Source: Stichopus chloronotus (lineage: Eukaryota > Echinodermata > Holothuroidea > Aspidochirotida > Stichopodidae). From it: 64,000 nt of DNA. Where the stretch lies: contig CM037850.1 in assembly GCA_021234535.1 (NCBI GenBank), positions 17,779,990 through 17,843,989 of the forward strand, in the 5' to 3' direction. Within the stretch, counting starts at the first letter, position 1. The number at the start of each line of letters is the position of its first letter. The translations under genes were made by a program, and so were the position numbers. The notes under the pieces were generated by a model, which saw only the letters and a list, made by a program, of their open reading frames with translations, was not told the DNA's origin and did no database searches. Shown here one piece after another: positions 1 to 11,700 of this stretch.

Positions 1-4
1 TCAC

Positions 5-105
5 CTGTCATCACGACAACTACAATCACCCGGCCACGTATCACATATGACACCATTAGATGCTGTGACACGCAGCTTTGCAAATGACTCATAGCTCCAT
101 GTTCT
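5..105 (-). CDS. Third candidate exon, cysteine-rich, at the left window edge
   Basis: Seen: acceptor TGTCACCTCAG then the exon, ending GATGACAG before a GTGA donor that is cut by the window edge. It holds 33 codons plus two bases and begins in phase 0, matching the exon at 3325-3533. The residues include FAKLRVTASNGV, then CDTWPGDCSCRDD with three cysteines. A second frame is also open, so the reading depends on the upstream phase. The next exon lies outside the window. Confidence 0.45.
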
Positions 106-3100
106 CTGAGGTGACACATAATGTACATACTGTACATCCACGCAACTATGAGTAGCCAAAAAATACTGACTGGTGAGTTTAACAGTTCAAACTGAGATGA
201 GTAAAAATTTGTTACATTTCTCACATAATTACTGCACATTAGCCATAGATTTGAAAACAATTAGTAAGACCACCAAGTACATTACTACTATAGTCAAAGG
301 AAGATACAGTGTCAAACTAAGAGCCTTTTGTTGAAAACTCTGAATGTACTAAGACATGGTTACTGACTACATGCTTGGACTAAGATTGTGACTCCAATCG
401 ATTTGAATAAATCTATCACTTGGTTGTAACTTGACAATTCTACCATGGAGTGAACATGAAAGTAGTTTCCCCACAACTTCCTGGTGTGGGTATCAGAACT
501 GACTAAAATTGTCCCTTGCTGACACTTATGCATTGTGATTTCTCAAAGCAAAAGCCAAACCAGGATGATACAGAACATAGAGGGCACAGTGCTAGAACTT
601 TGATGATTTGGGTGTATCACAATCAGCTAAGATAAAAATGCCTAAGAGTCTAAGATGTGAATATGGAGATATACAAAAGATCGCAATTTGTAGTTTGCTA
701 TACAACTTTAATTTATTATGCTTGAGCAAAACTGAAAAGGTACAGTACTACATCCAAACCAGTGGGGAGTTCACAAACAACCATTTATTACCAAATTTTT
801 AAGTTGAACAGGGGGATAAACTTTCTTCAATGCATTCACTAATTATACAGCACCTCTGCTGGTAGAAATAAAAACAGCTCTGGGAGGAAATGAACTGAAG
901 GGAGGCTAGTGAAAGACAGTCAACACATGTTTGTATGGACTCCTGGGATTCCCCTGAGACAGTCAGCTGTTCCAATGATTTTTTTTTCTTTTGAAAAAGT
1001 TTTCAAAAACTTATTGTAGAACATTAATGACAAGATCCGAAACCAAAACTGGTCCATGATTTTCCCTCCCTCAATTAACTAGCCAATTTGTAGATAAAGC
1101 TCCCACTGTGCATTACTCATTGCCGGAACAAGCAATCAGTGCCTTCGTGGCACTATTACAGTTTCTAATGACTAACATTTTCGTAACAACACCTGACTTG
1201 TTTGTCCACGAATAAAATTTTTATTCTAGACATTTAATTGTCTCTTTCCCCAATTACTACTTAATTGGACTTAACTCTACGTTAACTTTTGTCAATCTTT
1301 GACCCCCAGGGAGGCACTATGTTGCTATGGTAACTGTAAATTTTTTTAAGTTGTTGAGTAACTCTACTAAGCTTTCACAGTATCCAAACAAAGGACAACT
1401 GGTATTATTGAACGCCTAAAAATCGTACTTCAGTTAAAAAAGCATTTCGGTTATAAACAGCAAGTTGACACAGAACCAATATTTGTGTGCATGAGAATCG
1501 TGAATGCACCATATAAGTTCTTCTCCAACCACACAAACTGTATTTCTCTTCGACTGTTACTAATACTTCCACAAATAGTTCACTGCAACTTTCAATATTT
1601 CACGATGAATATGATATATTGCACTATTGTTTTCAATTTTTTTATACACCCAACTTTTTCAATATTTTGATTTTCCTTCGATGCAATAATCAAATCAAAT
1701 AGGAACTGGTTATTAGCAGTTTCAGTGTAACCGGTTTACCATTAAAGCTGAACTATTCAGCTTCAAAAGTTTAAAACTTGTAAAGTCCAGTCACTCGAAT
1801 GCTGTAAAACATGCTAATGTAATATGAGTCATTTAATCACACTCCTTTGAAGCAAATAAGATGAGGCTAATGACAAACAGCTCTCGGAAATTTAATTCTA
1901 CATTCCCAAAATGAAGCCTGACCACTATCTGTATTCACTGCAGTCTGATTTTGAAAATGAAGGTATTCAAACATCCAAGGAGCTCTTGTTTCCGATCTGG
2001 CAATCTTCAACAGTCCCCCTAATTTTGACTTCCTTTTCAGATATCAACACTTCTGTTTCCATGCAGTTTACATTTCAGCACAATTAAAGATTGATAAACA
2101 CCAGGTCCCAATCTACGGTTTTAGGCCTCTGCAAACCAGAACACCCGACAGCCAAAGCTCTGATGTTACAGATCTGGGAAACAGGGGATCTGGTAATCAT
2201 TGAGACAATAAACACTGGGAATCTTAATTAGTACAGATGTAAACAGTAGCGGTTCATTTTTTTGCATATTTGAGTACGAGAGTGACGAGTCGTAAGCCGC
2301 TGGATGAATCATGCACGGGAAATGCAAACTGCAAGTTTGTATGCGATGAAAAACAGTCCACAGTTTCCCAAAAACTTATTGGTTTGGGAATTGGCTAGCG
2401 AGTATTCACCTCACATAACCTATGCATTACTGTATTGACCACGGTCTAGCATCTGGTAATTTTGTGTGTGTGTGTGTGTGTGTGTATATGGTCACTGCCC
2501 TTCGTTTACAAGTGTATATGTGATGATCAACTGTCCGCGGTTACATGAAGTGTGTGATCAGATTTGACTGGACAGGAGCATTTGTGATTTGACCTCTGAA
2601 TGTAGCCCATGAGTGCACTGCATGGAATGGGCTTAGAGACAGTAACAAGAAGCTAGCTGAAAGTTGACAAAGTGTATAATGTGCAATCATGCAGAACTGA
2701 GAGAGTCAACTGCTGTGTAAAAATGTTTGGTCCAGAGTTTGAAAAAAGTAGATTTCACAAGTCATGAGTGATCAAAAATTTACACAAGTGCCAGTCATAC
2801 AACTCATCTGGCTTTTGATTTTAACGGTCATGCATCTAAAAAAGAGCTGGCCTCATTCAGAAGTGACAAATGTAAAACCCGCTCTTATTACTTTGTTCAT
2901 GCATTTATTACCTTTTTTGAGATATGCCTTTTTTGAAGTAAAATGAAAACACACAAAAAAAATGACATGGAGTGTTGCACAGAGTCAGTATTTTTGTTAA
3001 CTCTTTTATGTAGTGCCTCTTAATTACAGGGTTTTACACTGGTAAGTGATACCAATATTTTTGGAGAAGACAAAAATATGCTTCCAAAATAAAACCCCTG

Positions 3101-6100
3101 GGAAAATGAAAATCCTCCATTGTCCTTGTTAGTAAGTACTCCTGGGTGCAGCCAACAATAGGCTTTGTAATTCCTGTTACTGTGCATGTGACCACTTTTT
3201 TGTTCAATAGTTTCCTATTATTGTTGCATGCTGAATTTAAATGCTTTGCAGATTTCCTTCAAGTTCCAATCAATGATTCTACCCCCATGTATCACTCATA
3301 GAGGTCTACCTTTAACTTACTCACCGACCCCAGCGAAGGCTGACTAACAGACCAAAACACCAGAATTAATCTGGTAACATTTTTGGTCAGGTTGGCATTC
3401 CTTGGTGGGAAATGAAACTGTCCAAATGAATAAAGAGGGCAGAGGATAATCACTCTCCAGAGAACAAACTCAGACAGGAAGTCATCTATGGGGTGGATTT
3501 CCGCAAAAAGTTTACAGGTCAACCAATTGACTTCTACAAACAGTCCCACAAAGCCCAAGGAGATCACATGTATTGATGTATTGCAGAAAGCAGTGAGCCA
3601 TATCCCCCTTCAATTTAATACTGTAGACACAGTTGAGATGTTCTTTGACCTATGACTCAATGTTAACTTGACATTAGTTCAGTTTGTATGAAGTTTGTTT
3701 CACAAATTATGAATCCTTTAGGTCACAACTTTTTCTCACTTTTTTAGCAATGTGAAAACCATTCATCAAAATTCTGAAGTTGCCTATAAACACTCTAAAA
3801 TGTGAATATTTAGTTCGCAGTGCAAATACTGTTAGCACTGGTTTTTTTTTTTTTTTTTCTTTCAAAGGTACAGGCTTGTGAGAAACATCTCAGTCTTATA
3901 CCAATGGATCAATAAATAAACTTTGACTTAGCGGTGTATCAATAAATCAACACACAACTTCAAAAATATGTAATGTGTCAGATACAGTACCAGGATGTGT
4001 TTTACTTAATCTGCAGTAACTTGTTCAAATTTAGAAACATGAGGTAAGACAACTGGAGTAAACTTACCCAGAATAAGGTGATTTGAATTAGCGACAAAAA
4101 AATTCAAAACTTGACTTTAATGCAGTTCAGTTAGCTCTCAAGTATACTACAACGAAACATTTTAACGCTTTGCCTTCCTTGTTTCAGTCTCAGATGGGTT
4201 GTCCTTGTGACACTGTGTTTCAATCGCTGCACATATATTACCCTTAGTATAAACAATCTAAGCGGTACTGTAAACAACATTCACAAGGCCTAACAGAGAC
4301 CGTTTGAAAGACCTGAGCTGAATAAGGCACATGACTAGCACATTGTCAGGATACGGCTCTTGCTGCCACATACAGCATACGACATTCGAAACATGGACGC
4401 CATCTTACCAACGGTATCATTTTGTCCCATGTTATCATCAAAACTCAGCTTACACCCATTCAATAGTATCTGACATCAGTATCAAAGTCACCATGTACTG
4501 CTTTAAAATGATACAACATACAGCACTGAGATGTGAAAATGCAGCCTCTTATTAGGATGTGCTGTCTGATGACAAAAAAAGATGAAAAAATAGCTTCATC
4601 ATTCACCTTCTATCTTTCTGTTCCATTTGATACCATGGCCTGGAAAGCATCACCTACATCACATTTCTTTCAAGGTTAATTTGCTGTATAGAGTGTTATA
4701 TCTACAGTAGAATCAAAAATGATCGAGCAGGGAGTTGCTAGAGATCAAGTTAGTCTGAACTGATCCCTGTAGGTAGTACATGTATGGAACTTACGTGAGA
4801 ATAACTGCAACGAGACAGCTTGTGGAAATTCGGTGATTTTTCGGACTAATATACTCAACCACAGTAATTTTAGATAGAATAGCTGTTTTTGTAAAGTAGT
4901 ATATGCAGGCCTTTGATGCAGTCTGTAAACACATGAACTGACAGCATGTATCCTGCTTTGATAAAATTGAATTGATACTTGTACACCATGACTCTCAAGG
5001 GCTGCAATTTGCAAAGGTCCTTGTGCATTTCAGTCTCATGTTGCATACAAGTACATTATATCAGATGTAACACGATTTCAAAGTGTAAGTCTGATTTATA
5101 GATCTGGCAAATTCAAGAAGCCACGGATATGACTCCTTGAATTTATAAATCTCATATCTGCCTGTTAATTGGTAAAAATATGTTCATCACACTTAAAAAT
5201 TATGGTCTTTCCAAAACTGAAACAGTTGAATATTAAAGCAGGAATCAGAAACTATAGAACTGCTGACACCAAGTGTTTTAATTTATGAAGACTTGACAAA
5301 GAAATGTTTACATTAAATAGCAAAAAAAGAAAAACAATGATCCTCCTCTTTTTAACAATATTGAGAACGAGAGTTACTGTGTGGTTTGTATCTATGGACA
5401 ACTACTGTAATAATTTGGTTGCAGGTATTGCTCTAATGTTTTATTGAGCATGTTCTGTACTTCCTCCTTTTGCTTTTTCTGTTCTTCTTGTTTTGTAAAG
5501 CGCCAGGAGCAATTTGGTGGATTTGGTGCATTATAAGTCTTATTGTATTATTCTTATGTAGATTTGCGACCTGCACGTGTACTGTACCTCAGGTGTAAGA
5601 TATACACTTGTGCCAATCATTAAAATGCACTGTACACTATACAGGTATGTATACTGTACATACCATTATATACAGTATTATGACCATAACTACCTACAGT
5701 AATCATAACATACCATAACTACATGTATCATACTGAATATACACCCTAGGGCAGAAAATATCAGATTCTAGGGTCACAACAAACAAAAGTGTATTGAATT
5801 CAGAACAACAGGGGTTTATTGTGTATAACCTTTCAAGTCCCATGACGCATTTTTCTTCTCCATACTTTTCAGAAAAATGTGATATCCTATATGGCTACTA
5901 TGTATGTGTATGACAAACAACCCTGAGGGAGAATTGTAAAGACAAACAAGAAATCAGGCAGGTATCAGAATATATATGCAACTGCTACCATGGTAATGGC
6001 CATATCAGGGTTCAGTTTCTTCCGGAAGAAACCTAAATTTCTTCTGGAGACACGAAACCAGAAAAAAAAAAGAATAAAGGAAAACCCCCTTTCTGGGAGA

Positions 6101-8414
6101 ATAAGTTTCTTGCAATTTGGCGAGAAGAAACAGGAAGAAACCTATTTGGTCCATATTGGCTAATATTTTCATTATTACGTAATACCTAACTTGGTGGATT
6201 ATAGAATGTTTAGAATAACACTTGTCGCACTGTTTTCAAGAATAGCAGTAATTTCCAAACCTGCAAACTGTTGGACTTTGATAGGACACTATTTTGACAT
6301 AAAGAGTCCTGTAGTGGACGCAGAAAGCAGCTATGACTACATGCTGAGTAGGTAACAACAAATTTTTCGACTGCTCCGGCTACAGCATTTTACTAGATAG
6401 CCATGATATATCAAATAGCTTGGGGTCAGCATAAAGGTAAAGCTTTGTTTATTTTTAAATCCAGGGAAGTTCGGTCGCTATTTCCACTGTGTCTCGCCAC
6501 TATTTTGAAACATGATAGCAATTAACAGCAGAATGTGGTTCACTCTCTATGCCTCACTTTGCGGTCAGGTCTCTTCCTGTCTTCTGGTTAAGTTTGCTTT
6601 CCTCTTCCTTGTGCTCAAAATTGCGCCATACCAAAAATGGTCAAAATACTAATCATTAGAACTACTTTAAAAGAACAACTGATTTTACTGATTTTATTTT
6701 CAATATGATCATCTAACCAGTAAAAATCACATTTTAGTTTTTTATTCAAATTTTTAAGACAGAGCGTATGAGTGACCTTGCCATGGTGCGTGCTATGCCA
6801 CATTGCATGTAAGATGTTTTAAAACCTTTCATTGAAAGACCTGTGGTAAACTTGCTAAATGTTGCCCGTAGACCTCGGGCACAACTTCGTTGAGACATAT
6901 TTCTTCTAAGCACATAGCCATTTGACTGTGTAAACAGGCAGAAAACGGTCAAACTAAACGTATGTAACTCATTAAGCTCAGGGGGGTGCCTATTTGATTC
7001 TAAGTTCTGGGTAATTTTAATACAGCGCCGCTAATTTGTACGGTCCCACTGCAAACTCTGCAAGAAAAAGCATTCTAGAAAGTTAAAAAAGCTGAAGAGA
7101 GCCAGGTATTTCTGGTCATTTCTTGATGAGTGGAAGGGTGAAAAGCACAAACACAGGGTCTTCACACCCAGCACTACCCAGAATGGGAACATCCTTGCAA
7201 GCTAGCCGAAGCACGACTGGTTGTTCAAGTACATTCCATAGAATAGTCAATCACTAAGTTGCTTCAAACAAATTTCATCAACCTTGGTAGCGTGTTACAA
7301 ACTGGAGCAACATCAGTTTGTGTCAGTTTCCAGTACTTGGTATGATCTATGATGTCACTCACAACTATCTGAGTTTGATTATGCAGGAAGACCTGTTAAT
7401 CTCATGTCCATATACTACCATTACTTGGACACACAGCACTGTAATTAATGATCTGACACAGATGCTGAATTAAGGCAAAAAAGAAAAAAAAGATTCTTAA
7501 ACTTTCCAGAAAATTTTAGAATGCGAGTCCTTTCATATCCTTTTAGACAGGAACCCAAAAGCCCATTGGCAGCACAGCAAACCGAATTTAGTTACATTAG
7601 TTACAAACTAGCATCATTGTCATGAATGAGTGCTAGTAGTAATATGTTGCAAGGACATTGCTAGACTTGAAGAGACGATTTCTGCAGTCAGGACAAGGCA
7701 TGATTGGTAAATAATAATTCTAGTTAGATGACCAAAATATCTATGGGAAAAGCATGCAGGGATCAGAATATATATATATATATTTTTTTTTGGCAATTTT
7801 CTTTTCCTTGGCCCTTATGGGATGTTGGGTAAGAAAACTGAGAATTAAACAAGGCTTGTTAAAACAAGTCAGGCTAGTCCCCGGAAAATGATCTTGCAAA
7901 ATCTTCCTGATGGGCCTCTTTGCAAATCTGGAAACATGTATCCCTAAATAAACCATGAGTGTGAAGACTGGGTTTGCTCCCACATTACAACGTGCTAGTC
8001 TGGTCCATGGATATTTGATATCCTGGGTCAATGTACTATACGTGTACATCTGAATGGTCAGTACACAGTCATGGTCAGGTAATGTTCTTCATGTTAACCT
8101 AGGCTAGCGTTAAGCCAAGGTGACACCGCAACTGAAGAAGGAAAGCCAACGATTTCTGCAAGTACACCATCTACCATCACCGTTCCTAACAGCCAAGGAC
8201 GAAATACTGGCCTAGGATATCAAGTAAACTAAGTCCTAAGTCAAGTGCAACGGGCACTTAGCAGTAACATCCAGCAGTAACAGTATTGTTGGAATTGCAA
8301 CCGCACATATCCATACAACGGCAGGGCAAAAGGGGTTAGATAAAAACTTGGGAGAAACTTACCAACTTTGAGAAGGAAAAACAATCCCACGACAAGGTCC
8401 ATAAGAAAATTCAT
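5..8414 (-). CDS. 5' part of an unrecognised secreted-protein gene (three candidate exons, runs off left edge)
   Basis: Seen: three candidate exons on the minus strand, 8363-8414, 3325-3533 and 5-105, each with good splice signals. They join in one open frame (phase 1, then 0, then 2 at the left edge), giving about 120 residues. The ATG at 8414 has an in-frame TGA about ten codons upstream, which bounds the start. The first residues are strongly hydrophobic (MNFLMDLVVGLFFLLKV), like a signal peptide. The second exon has adjacent N-glycosylation sequons (NLT, NVT); the third is Cys-rich, ending near GDCSCRDD. Inference: a secreted or type I membrane glycoprotein. The stretch around NVTRLILV and FAKLRV is faintly like leucine-rich repeats, and the Cys motif faintly recalls a DSL-type C-R-x-x-D pattern. 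I recognise no family. The splices are my prediction, so the model could be partly wrong. Confidence 0.42.
1321..1334. promoter_or_regulatory. RFX X-box-like motif
   Basis: GTTGCTATGGTAAC. Its reverse complement, GTTACCATAGCAAC, fits the RFX consensus GTNRCC(0-3)RGYAAC with a two-base spacer. It lies in the predicted second intron of the unrecognised minus-strand gene, so no target promoter is obvious. A 14-mer of this degeneracy may also occur by chance. Confidence 0.35.
2463..2486. repeat. (TG)n microsatellite
   Basis: About twelve uninterrupted TG dinucleotides, followed by TATATG. It lies in the predicted second intron of the left-hand minus-strand gene. Confidence 0.9.
3325..3533 (-). 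CDS. Second candidate exon of the unrecognised minus-strand gene
   Basis: Seen: a pyrimidine- and T-rich acceptor ending TTTGTAG at the right side, and a near-ideal donor GTGAGTAAG at the left. The 209 bases are open in the frame demanded by the phase-1 exon at 8363-8414 and give 69 whole codons. Features include WLTCKLF near the start, FPPRNANLTKNVT in the middle with two overlapping-type sequons, and SQPSLGS at the end. The open frame extends beyond both splice sites, so openness alone is weak evidence. Phase agreement with its two neighbours is the main support. Confidence 0.42.
3534..8362 (-). other. Predicted first intron of the left-hand gene; no exon found
   Basis: AT-rich and without a convincing exon. 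It contains a run of nineteen T at 3842-3860, a short palindromic TA-rich patch near 5645-5665 (GGTATGTA, 5-base spacer, TACATACC), the 18-bp palindrome at 6015 and a short TA run near 7771. Open frames of 60-100 codons occur but show no splice context or recognisable residues. Confidence 0.4.
6015..6032. repeat. Perfect 18-bp palindrome GTTTCTTCCGGAAGAAAC
   Basis: Both halves are exact reverse complements with no spacer. The core TTCCGGAA contains an ETS-type CCGGAA on both strands and matches the TTCnnGAA spacing of heat-shock elements. Related purine/pyrimidine text (AGAAGAAAC, AGGAAGAAACC) recurs in the next 130 bases. No gene start lies nearby. Confidence 0.8.
8363..8414 (-). CDS. Signal-peptide exon of the unrecognised minus-strand gene
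   Basis: Seventeen codons plus one base, from the ATG at 8414 to a strong donor (G followed by GTAAGT). Nearly all residues after Asn2 are hydrophobic (FLMDLVVGLFFLLKV), as in a secretory signal peptide, and a short exon ending in phase 1 right after the signal sequence is common in secreted proteins. A weak acceptor-like AG lies just upstream of the ATG, so an untranslated exon further right (see 8649) is possible. Confidence 0.5.
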
Positions 8415-8648
8415 GGTACCTATCTCAATCAGGCCAACAAATCAAAATGCTATGATGTGCAAATGAACGCGGTATCTTCGTCTGTCTTTTCGCAATCCAA
8501 ATTACAAAAGTGAACTTTTTTGTCGCCTAAAGTCGCCTAAACTAATCCCAGCTGTGCACCGCCGTGGACGTCCCTCTGATTGTATTGCTACATATAAAGT
8601 GAGCTCAGCTAGCTAGCAGTACCGGCCACCGGCAGTGCAGTTACTCAC

Positions 8649-8720
8649 CTATACGTACGTATATAGGTAGCGGATTGGTTGCACCGCGCGGCACCAACAG
8701 CTGATTAGACCCACTTCCGG
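8649..8720 (-). other. Possible 5' untranslated exon of the left-hand minus-strand gene
   Basis: A strong donor, TATAG then GTGAGTAAC on the minus strand, ends a candidate exon at 8649. It sits about 235 bases upstream of the signal-peptide ATG. The right-hand limit is a guess, since no transcription start can be read from the sequence. Confidence 0.25.
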
Positions 8721-11700
8721 TATGAATATTCAAATTTAAGGTATTGTACACACTGTATTTCAAGTAGAATATGCCAAGAAAAGTTCTTTCGAAACTTGAG
8801 CTAATTGTCAAAACTCACTCAGACCTAAAGGATGCCACTCACACGTAAATCATGCACCACAATGGAAAGATATCAGTTGTCCACTAAAATCTTTGGAGGA
8901 AGATTAGCATGTTCTGTTTATCTCCATCCGGAGGGGGGTCTTGGTTGGTGGGGGAGGACGTGAAAGAGCTAGAAGTTCTACAGAGATAGGAATGTTATCT
9001 AGGGACATATTGAATACCAACACACAATATTGCACACATCCAACAGTAACCAGTGAACTGGATTAAGTGCTATGAACCTTCTACATCCTGTACATTGCAA
9101 CTGGAATACCTCAGCCGAACGGTAATCACCTTGTTTGAAGTGATGATCTATTTCTTGCTTCTGAAGTGGATGACCGTTTCGATATACCGACATGGGAGTT
9201 TTCTTATTAAAGGCGGGTGTAGGGGGTGCGTGGATGGGAAGGGGATCAGTTTGGCAAATGATGCACGTGACGGACGTTTCCCTAACCCCTCCCCCTGTTT
9301 CCATGGAAAGCCTTAAGTGAGAATCAGAGAGATATAGCACCTTGAAATAAGGGTAACGACTTACTTTATAAGAAATAAGTCTTTCCGTGTATGGCGTTGC
9401 TGTAGTCCGTTTGCAAAGTAATCATTCTTAAATTCATTACCTTTCCTTTACAAAATATTGCTTGACCTACATAGGAGTAAAGCAAGTAACTTTCAGAAAT
9501 GGGAAGGCCCTAAAAATGAAAGGAATTAGTGGAATTAATCAATAAAAAATAATATTGTAAGGCTCCATTATACTTGAGTGTCAAATTTTAATCAAGCTTC
9601 TGTCTCGCTCTTCTTTTAACTTATACACTGTCTGGCTTTGGCGGGTCGACGACTACGCTGAGAGCGATAAAATGACAGCTATGCCGTCACAGAGAACTGA
9701 GGGTTCATATATAAATAGTATAAGCGTCACCGTATAATCAGTCAGTACCTGGTGCAATTCATTGACAAACTTACGAATTGGAGAGGCTTATTTTACAAGT
9801 ACTGCCCCTCCCTCGCAATAAAACTTAAGTTCGACGGATTTTAAGGCAATGAAGGGAAGAACTAAATTTACCGACTAAGAATAAAAAAAACAATCAATTT
9901 TTTGAAAATTTCAATCTTTGTGGCCATACTGATGAAATGTTGTATTCATTACATAAGACTATGGCATATGCTGAACTGACTAAATTAACGGATATAGAGA
10001 AAGCAACCATAGTGTCACCGTATTAAACATACGATTCATCGCTTCCATTAAAGATTTTTTCCCACAGACACCCCCCCCCCCCAGTCATCAGTTTGACCCT
10101 CCTCAAACGAAGTCGAATCAACCTGTTTGTTGTGGTATGAAATATTATTTGGTAAATTACCGCATGATGGAATGGTAAAAGAGATGAAAACTCAATGACG
10201 TTAACAGCAATTTTCTGGAGACTGAGATACTTCCTTTCTACTCGTATAGTACTAGGCCTCAGCGCCGGATCCATGATGACGTCACATGACGGAATTAATG
10301 CCACAGCGATTTTTTTTCTTTCTAACATCTATACACAGGCTCGGATCCAGGAAGTTTGTTTTGGGCACAAAGTTTCACGCATAGTGGGAGATAAACTTCC
10401 ATCTGAATTTAGGATTACATAAAAAAATAGTGTTCTCAATATGCTATACGAGCTGACATAACTGTGACGAGAAGAGCAACAAAGAGATATCCGCACAATT
10501 GATCAATTTTGGAAATTTAGGGGGTACCTTGGGGCACCCCCTCCCCGAATCCATCGCACTGATCTATGTCCTCAATAAAATGCTACAACAGTTCAAACAG
10601 AGACACGTCTATCTATACGTTCAGGGGAACAATTACTGAAAGACCAAACATTGTGAGATAAGACCCTTAGCAGCTTTAATAAATTCAACACAACATTTAA
10701 GTTCATAAAGAGTTGCTTGCCCTTCTAGTCCTTGATATGACCCCATACAGCTGTGCAACCTCACTTGAAAAGAATGTTTAACAACATGTCTGTCACTCGG
10801 GCAATAATGATTGCAAAGCAGAGAGGAAAATCGACAGAAGGTCAGTGGCCTTTACGGTAAGAGAGTCACGTTCTTTTTCACAAATGGTGTGGTTCCAACG
10901 AAAACGGCTGTTTGCATAATGATGACGTCACATCAGTTACGGCCTTGACCTTGTGTTTAGCCAGCCTAGCGTGAGCCAAAGGTCACTGCTTTGTAAAGAC
11001 AGGTTCACGCCTCTTTTATAGAAAATAGAATATGTGGACCTTTTGTCCACTGACTGACTGTGAAAGGAGATGAAGAAAGATGTCCAGCCGAAGAGGTTAC
11101 ACAATCTATTCTTAAACATGCACCCACCAGTATTCTCTGTGGACGTATTAGTACGGGATTCTATTCATGACAAAGGCTTTGAATCACAGTGCTCCTGTTG
11201 TTGCACCCATGCAAGTGGAGATGTGCCCATCAGTGGGTTGGGCAATTTCCCACAGGGTAATTGTCTCTCCCTCACTTTAAGTTTGTAGCCCTTTGAAAGG
11301 AGGGGTGGGGTAAAAGGGAGGGAGGGACAACTTAACGGGTATTCTAAAAAAGAAGAAGAGTTTGCATTTTCAAGTCTTGGATGCAGAAATGTGCTGTCTG
11401 AAACTTGTGATATGTTCAGGATTTCTCATTCCCGAGAAGTGAACATCTCTTAACTTTTCCTCAATAACTTTCCATCGTTTGATAGTTTGAAGGTCAGATC
11501 AGTCCGGGAGAAAGGGATGGGGTAGGAGATCGAACAAGACATGGCATCTTCCGACTCACACACGTCGCGGACCGACAAGGTGACACCACGACCCTAACTC
11601 CTGTGTCATGTCCCTGCTGTCCGTCCTCACACTTCTCTTTCCGGTGGAGTCCACCTGTGGATATAGATGGATTCATGAACAATATGGTAACACTTTTAAC

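Larger units (their letters stand above)
106..3324 (-). other. Predicted intron of the left-hand gene; no further exon found
   Basis: I looked for splice-flanked open stretches on both strands and saw none I would defend. The interval holds the X-box-like motif and the TG microsatellite. Confidence 0.4.

Noticed and set aside
3292..3567. Continuous 91-codon minus-strand frame read as a single protein
   Set aside because: The GTGAGTAAG donor at 3324 and the acceptor at 3534 argue that only the inner 209 bases are exonic.
8999..9340. Overlapping open frames on both strands
   Set aside because: Both are open over the same bases and neither has splice or domain support.
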